Assembly: GCA_017548385.1 (NCBI GenBank)
Contig: JAFZAE010000229.1
Span: 1 to 61,493, forward strand
From: Prevotella sp.
GTDB lineage: Bacteria; Bacteroidota; Bacteroidia; Bacteroidales; Bacteroidaceae
Direction of reading: 5' to 3'
Length of the DNA stretch: 61,493 bases
Position 1 is the first letter of the stretch. Each line of letters opens with the position of its first letter. This document shows positions 60,926 to 61,493 of the stretch, in pieces. The translations under genes were made by a program, and so were the position numbers. The notes beneath the pieces are model-generated. The model made no database searches, had not been told where the DNA came from, and was given only the letters and a program-made list of their open reading frames with translations.

Positions 60926-61493
60926 ATGACAAGGAAATGGAATCTTTTTATTTGTATGGTGACAATGACGATTGTCATCATGATGATTTCGTGTTCTACC
61001 ACCAAGTATGTGCCTGAAGGAGAATTCTTACTCAAAAATGTAAAGATAACGGCGGATACGAAAGATTTTGATGTCTCACAACTGAGCCAATATGTACGTA
61101 TGAAAGGAAACAGCAGGTGGTTCTCACTATTCAAGATACCGCTTGCTATTTATTCTATGTCTGGGAAAGACACTACCAAATGGGTGAATAGAACCCTGCG
61201 AAATATTGGTGAAGAGCCAGTTGTCTATGATTCTATACAAGCTAGACGTACGTCGGAGGACCTTCTTAAGGCTATGCAGAATATGGGATACCTAAACGCT
61301 AGTGTTGATTATTCTACCAAGATAAAAGGAAAAGATTTATCTGTTGTTTATAATCTGTCACCAGGTAAACCATACAAAATATGGAATATGGAATATGATA
61401 TACAGGATGATAGTATCAAGGCTTTATTAGAGATTGATTCTTCTCTGCTCAGAATAAAACCTGATACGCAATTCTCCATCAATGAACTTGCAC
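60926..61493 (+). CDS. tamL: TamL-like outer-membrane assembly lipoprotein (partial, N-terminal 189 residues)
   Basis: Runs off the right edge. ATG at 60926 opens MTRKWNLFICMVTMTIVIMM with lipobox ISC (Cys about 22). The mature part reads STTKYVPEGEFLLKNVKI and continues as a POTRA-like series (KDFDVSQLSQYVRMKGNSRWFSLFK, LLKAMQNMGYLNASVDY, VVYNLSPGKPYKIWNM). A lipoprotein with this opening and POTRA domains matches TamL, the Bacteroidota lipid-anchored relative of TamA, which works with TamB in outer-membrane protein assembly. The barrel and partner gene would lie to the right. Confidence 0.82.
   Translation, partial: MTRKWNLFICMVTMTIVIMMISCSTTKYVPEGEFLLKNVKITADTKDFDVSQLSQYVRMKGNSRWFSLFKIPLAIYSMSGKDTTKWVNRTLRNIGEEPVVYDSIQARRTSEDLLKAMQNMGYLNASVDYSTKIKGKDLSVVYNLSPGKPYKIWNMEYDIQDDSIKALLEIDSSLLRIKPDTQFSINELA

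Overview
The window reads as a chromosomal segment of a Bacteroidota anaerobe of the Prevotella/Segatella/Bacteroides type. The evidence is the promoter style (many boxes of the form TAnnTTTG, often with TTTG 19-21 bases upstream, and no strong Shine-Dalgarno sequences), families typical of the phylum (DUF2723, DUF4827, DUF4251, DUF5020, DUF3127, GHL10, a TamL-like lipoprotein) and the density of secreted glycoside hydrolases. I see no phage, integrase, insertion sequence or CRISPR array. Most genes are ordinary core genes.

Left part (1-21.3 kb): two blocks of enzymes for a rhamnose- and galactose-containing pectic polymer, most simply rhamnogalacturonan I. Block one is a plus-strand operon: rhamnose mutarotase, CE12-type acetylesterase, GH28 and GH106, continuing into a nitroreductase, a KdsC-like phosphatase and Maf. 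A truncated type B carboxylesterase diverges from it at the left edge. Block two is a minus-strand GH2 -> GH106 pair with a divergent GH43. Between the blocks lie rlmH, a phosphoglucomutase, an exported Lys/Glu-rich coiled-coil protein, a DUF5020 outer-membrane protein, a YihY gene broken by an in-frame stop, and purN. No SusC/SusD pair or sensor-regulator is present, so uptake and control genes, if linked, lie outside the window.

Middle (21.5-41.6 kb): two GHL10 (DigH/YddW-like) proteins flank a DNA-replication cluster (dnaN -> DnaQ-like exonuclease, with a divergent DUF3127 protein ending in an SSB-like acidic tip). Then come a CstA-family transporter, a small outer-membrane barrel, recR, a glycosyltransferase, a GNAT acetyltransferase, two tandem tRNA-Asp genes, a low-molecular-weight tyrosine phosphatase, an NTP-transferase, an NrnA-like phosphoesterase, a DUF4827 lipoprotein, GlmM-like mutase, QueH, GH20 and a polysaccharide deacetylase.

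Right part (41.6-61.5 kb): a very large DUF2723 membrane protein, two small membrane proteins overlapping head-to-tail, purD, dipeptidyl peptidase IV, a THUMP RNA methyltransferase, an isochorismatase-type hydrolase, GH3, a Na/Pi cotransporter-PhoU fusion, a DUF4251 lipoprotein, a TrmH-type methyltransferase, a membrane protein, bifunctional HisB, a MaoC-like dehydratase and the start of a TamL-like outer-membrane assembly lipoprotein cut by the right edge.

The points most worth a second look are the DUF3127 protein with an SSB-type tail beside dnaN, the recurrent 7/8-bp tandem repeats in gene gaps, the broken yihY, the near-leaderless TrmH promoter, and the relic of an outer-membrane protein gene before cstA. 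I did not find an obviously new multi-gene system.
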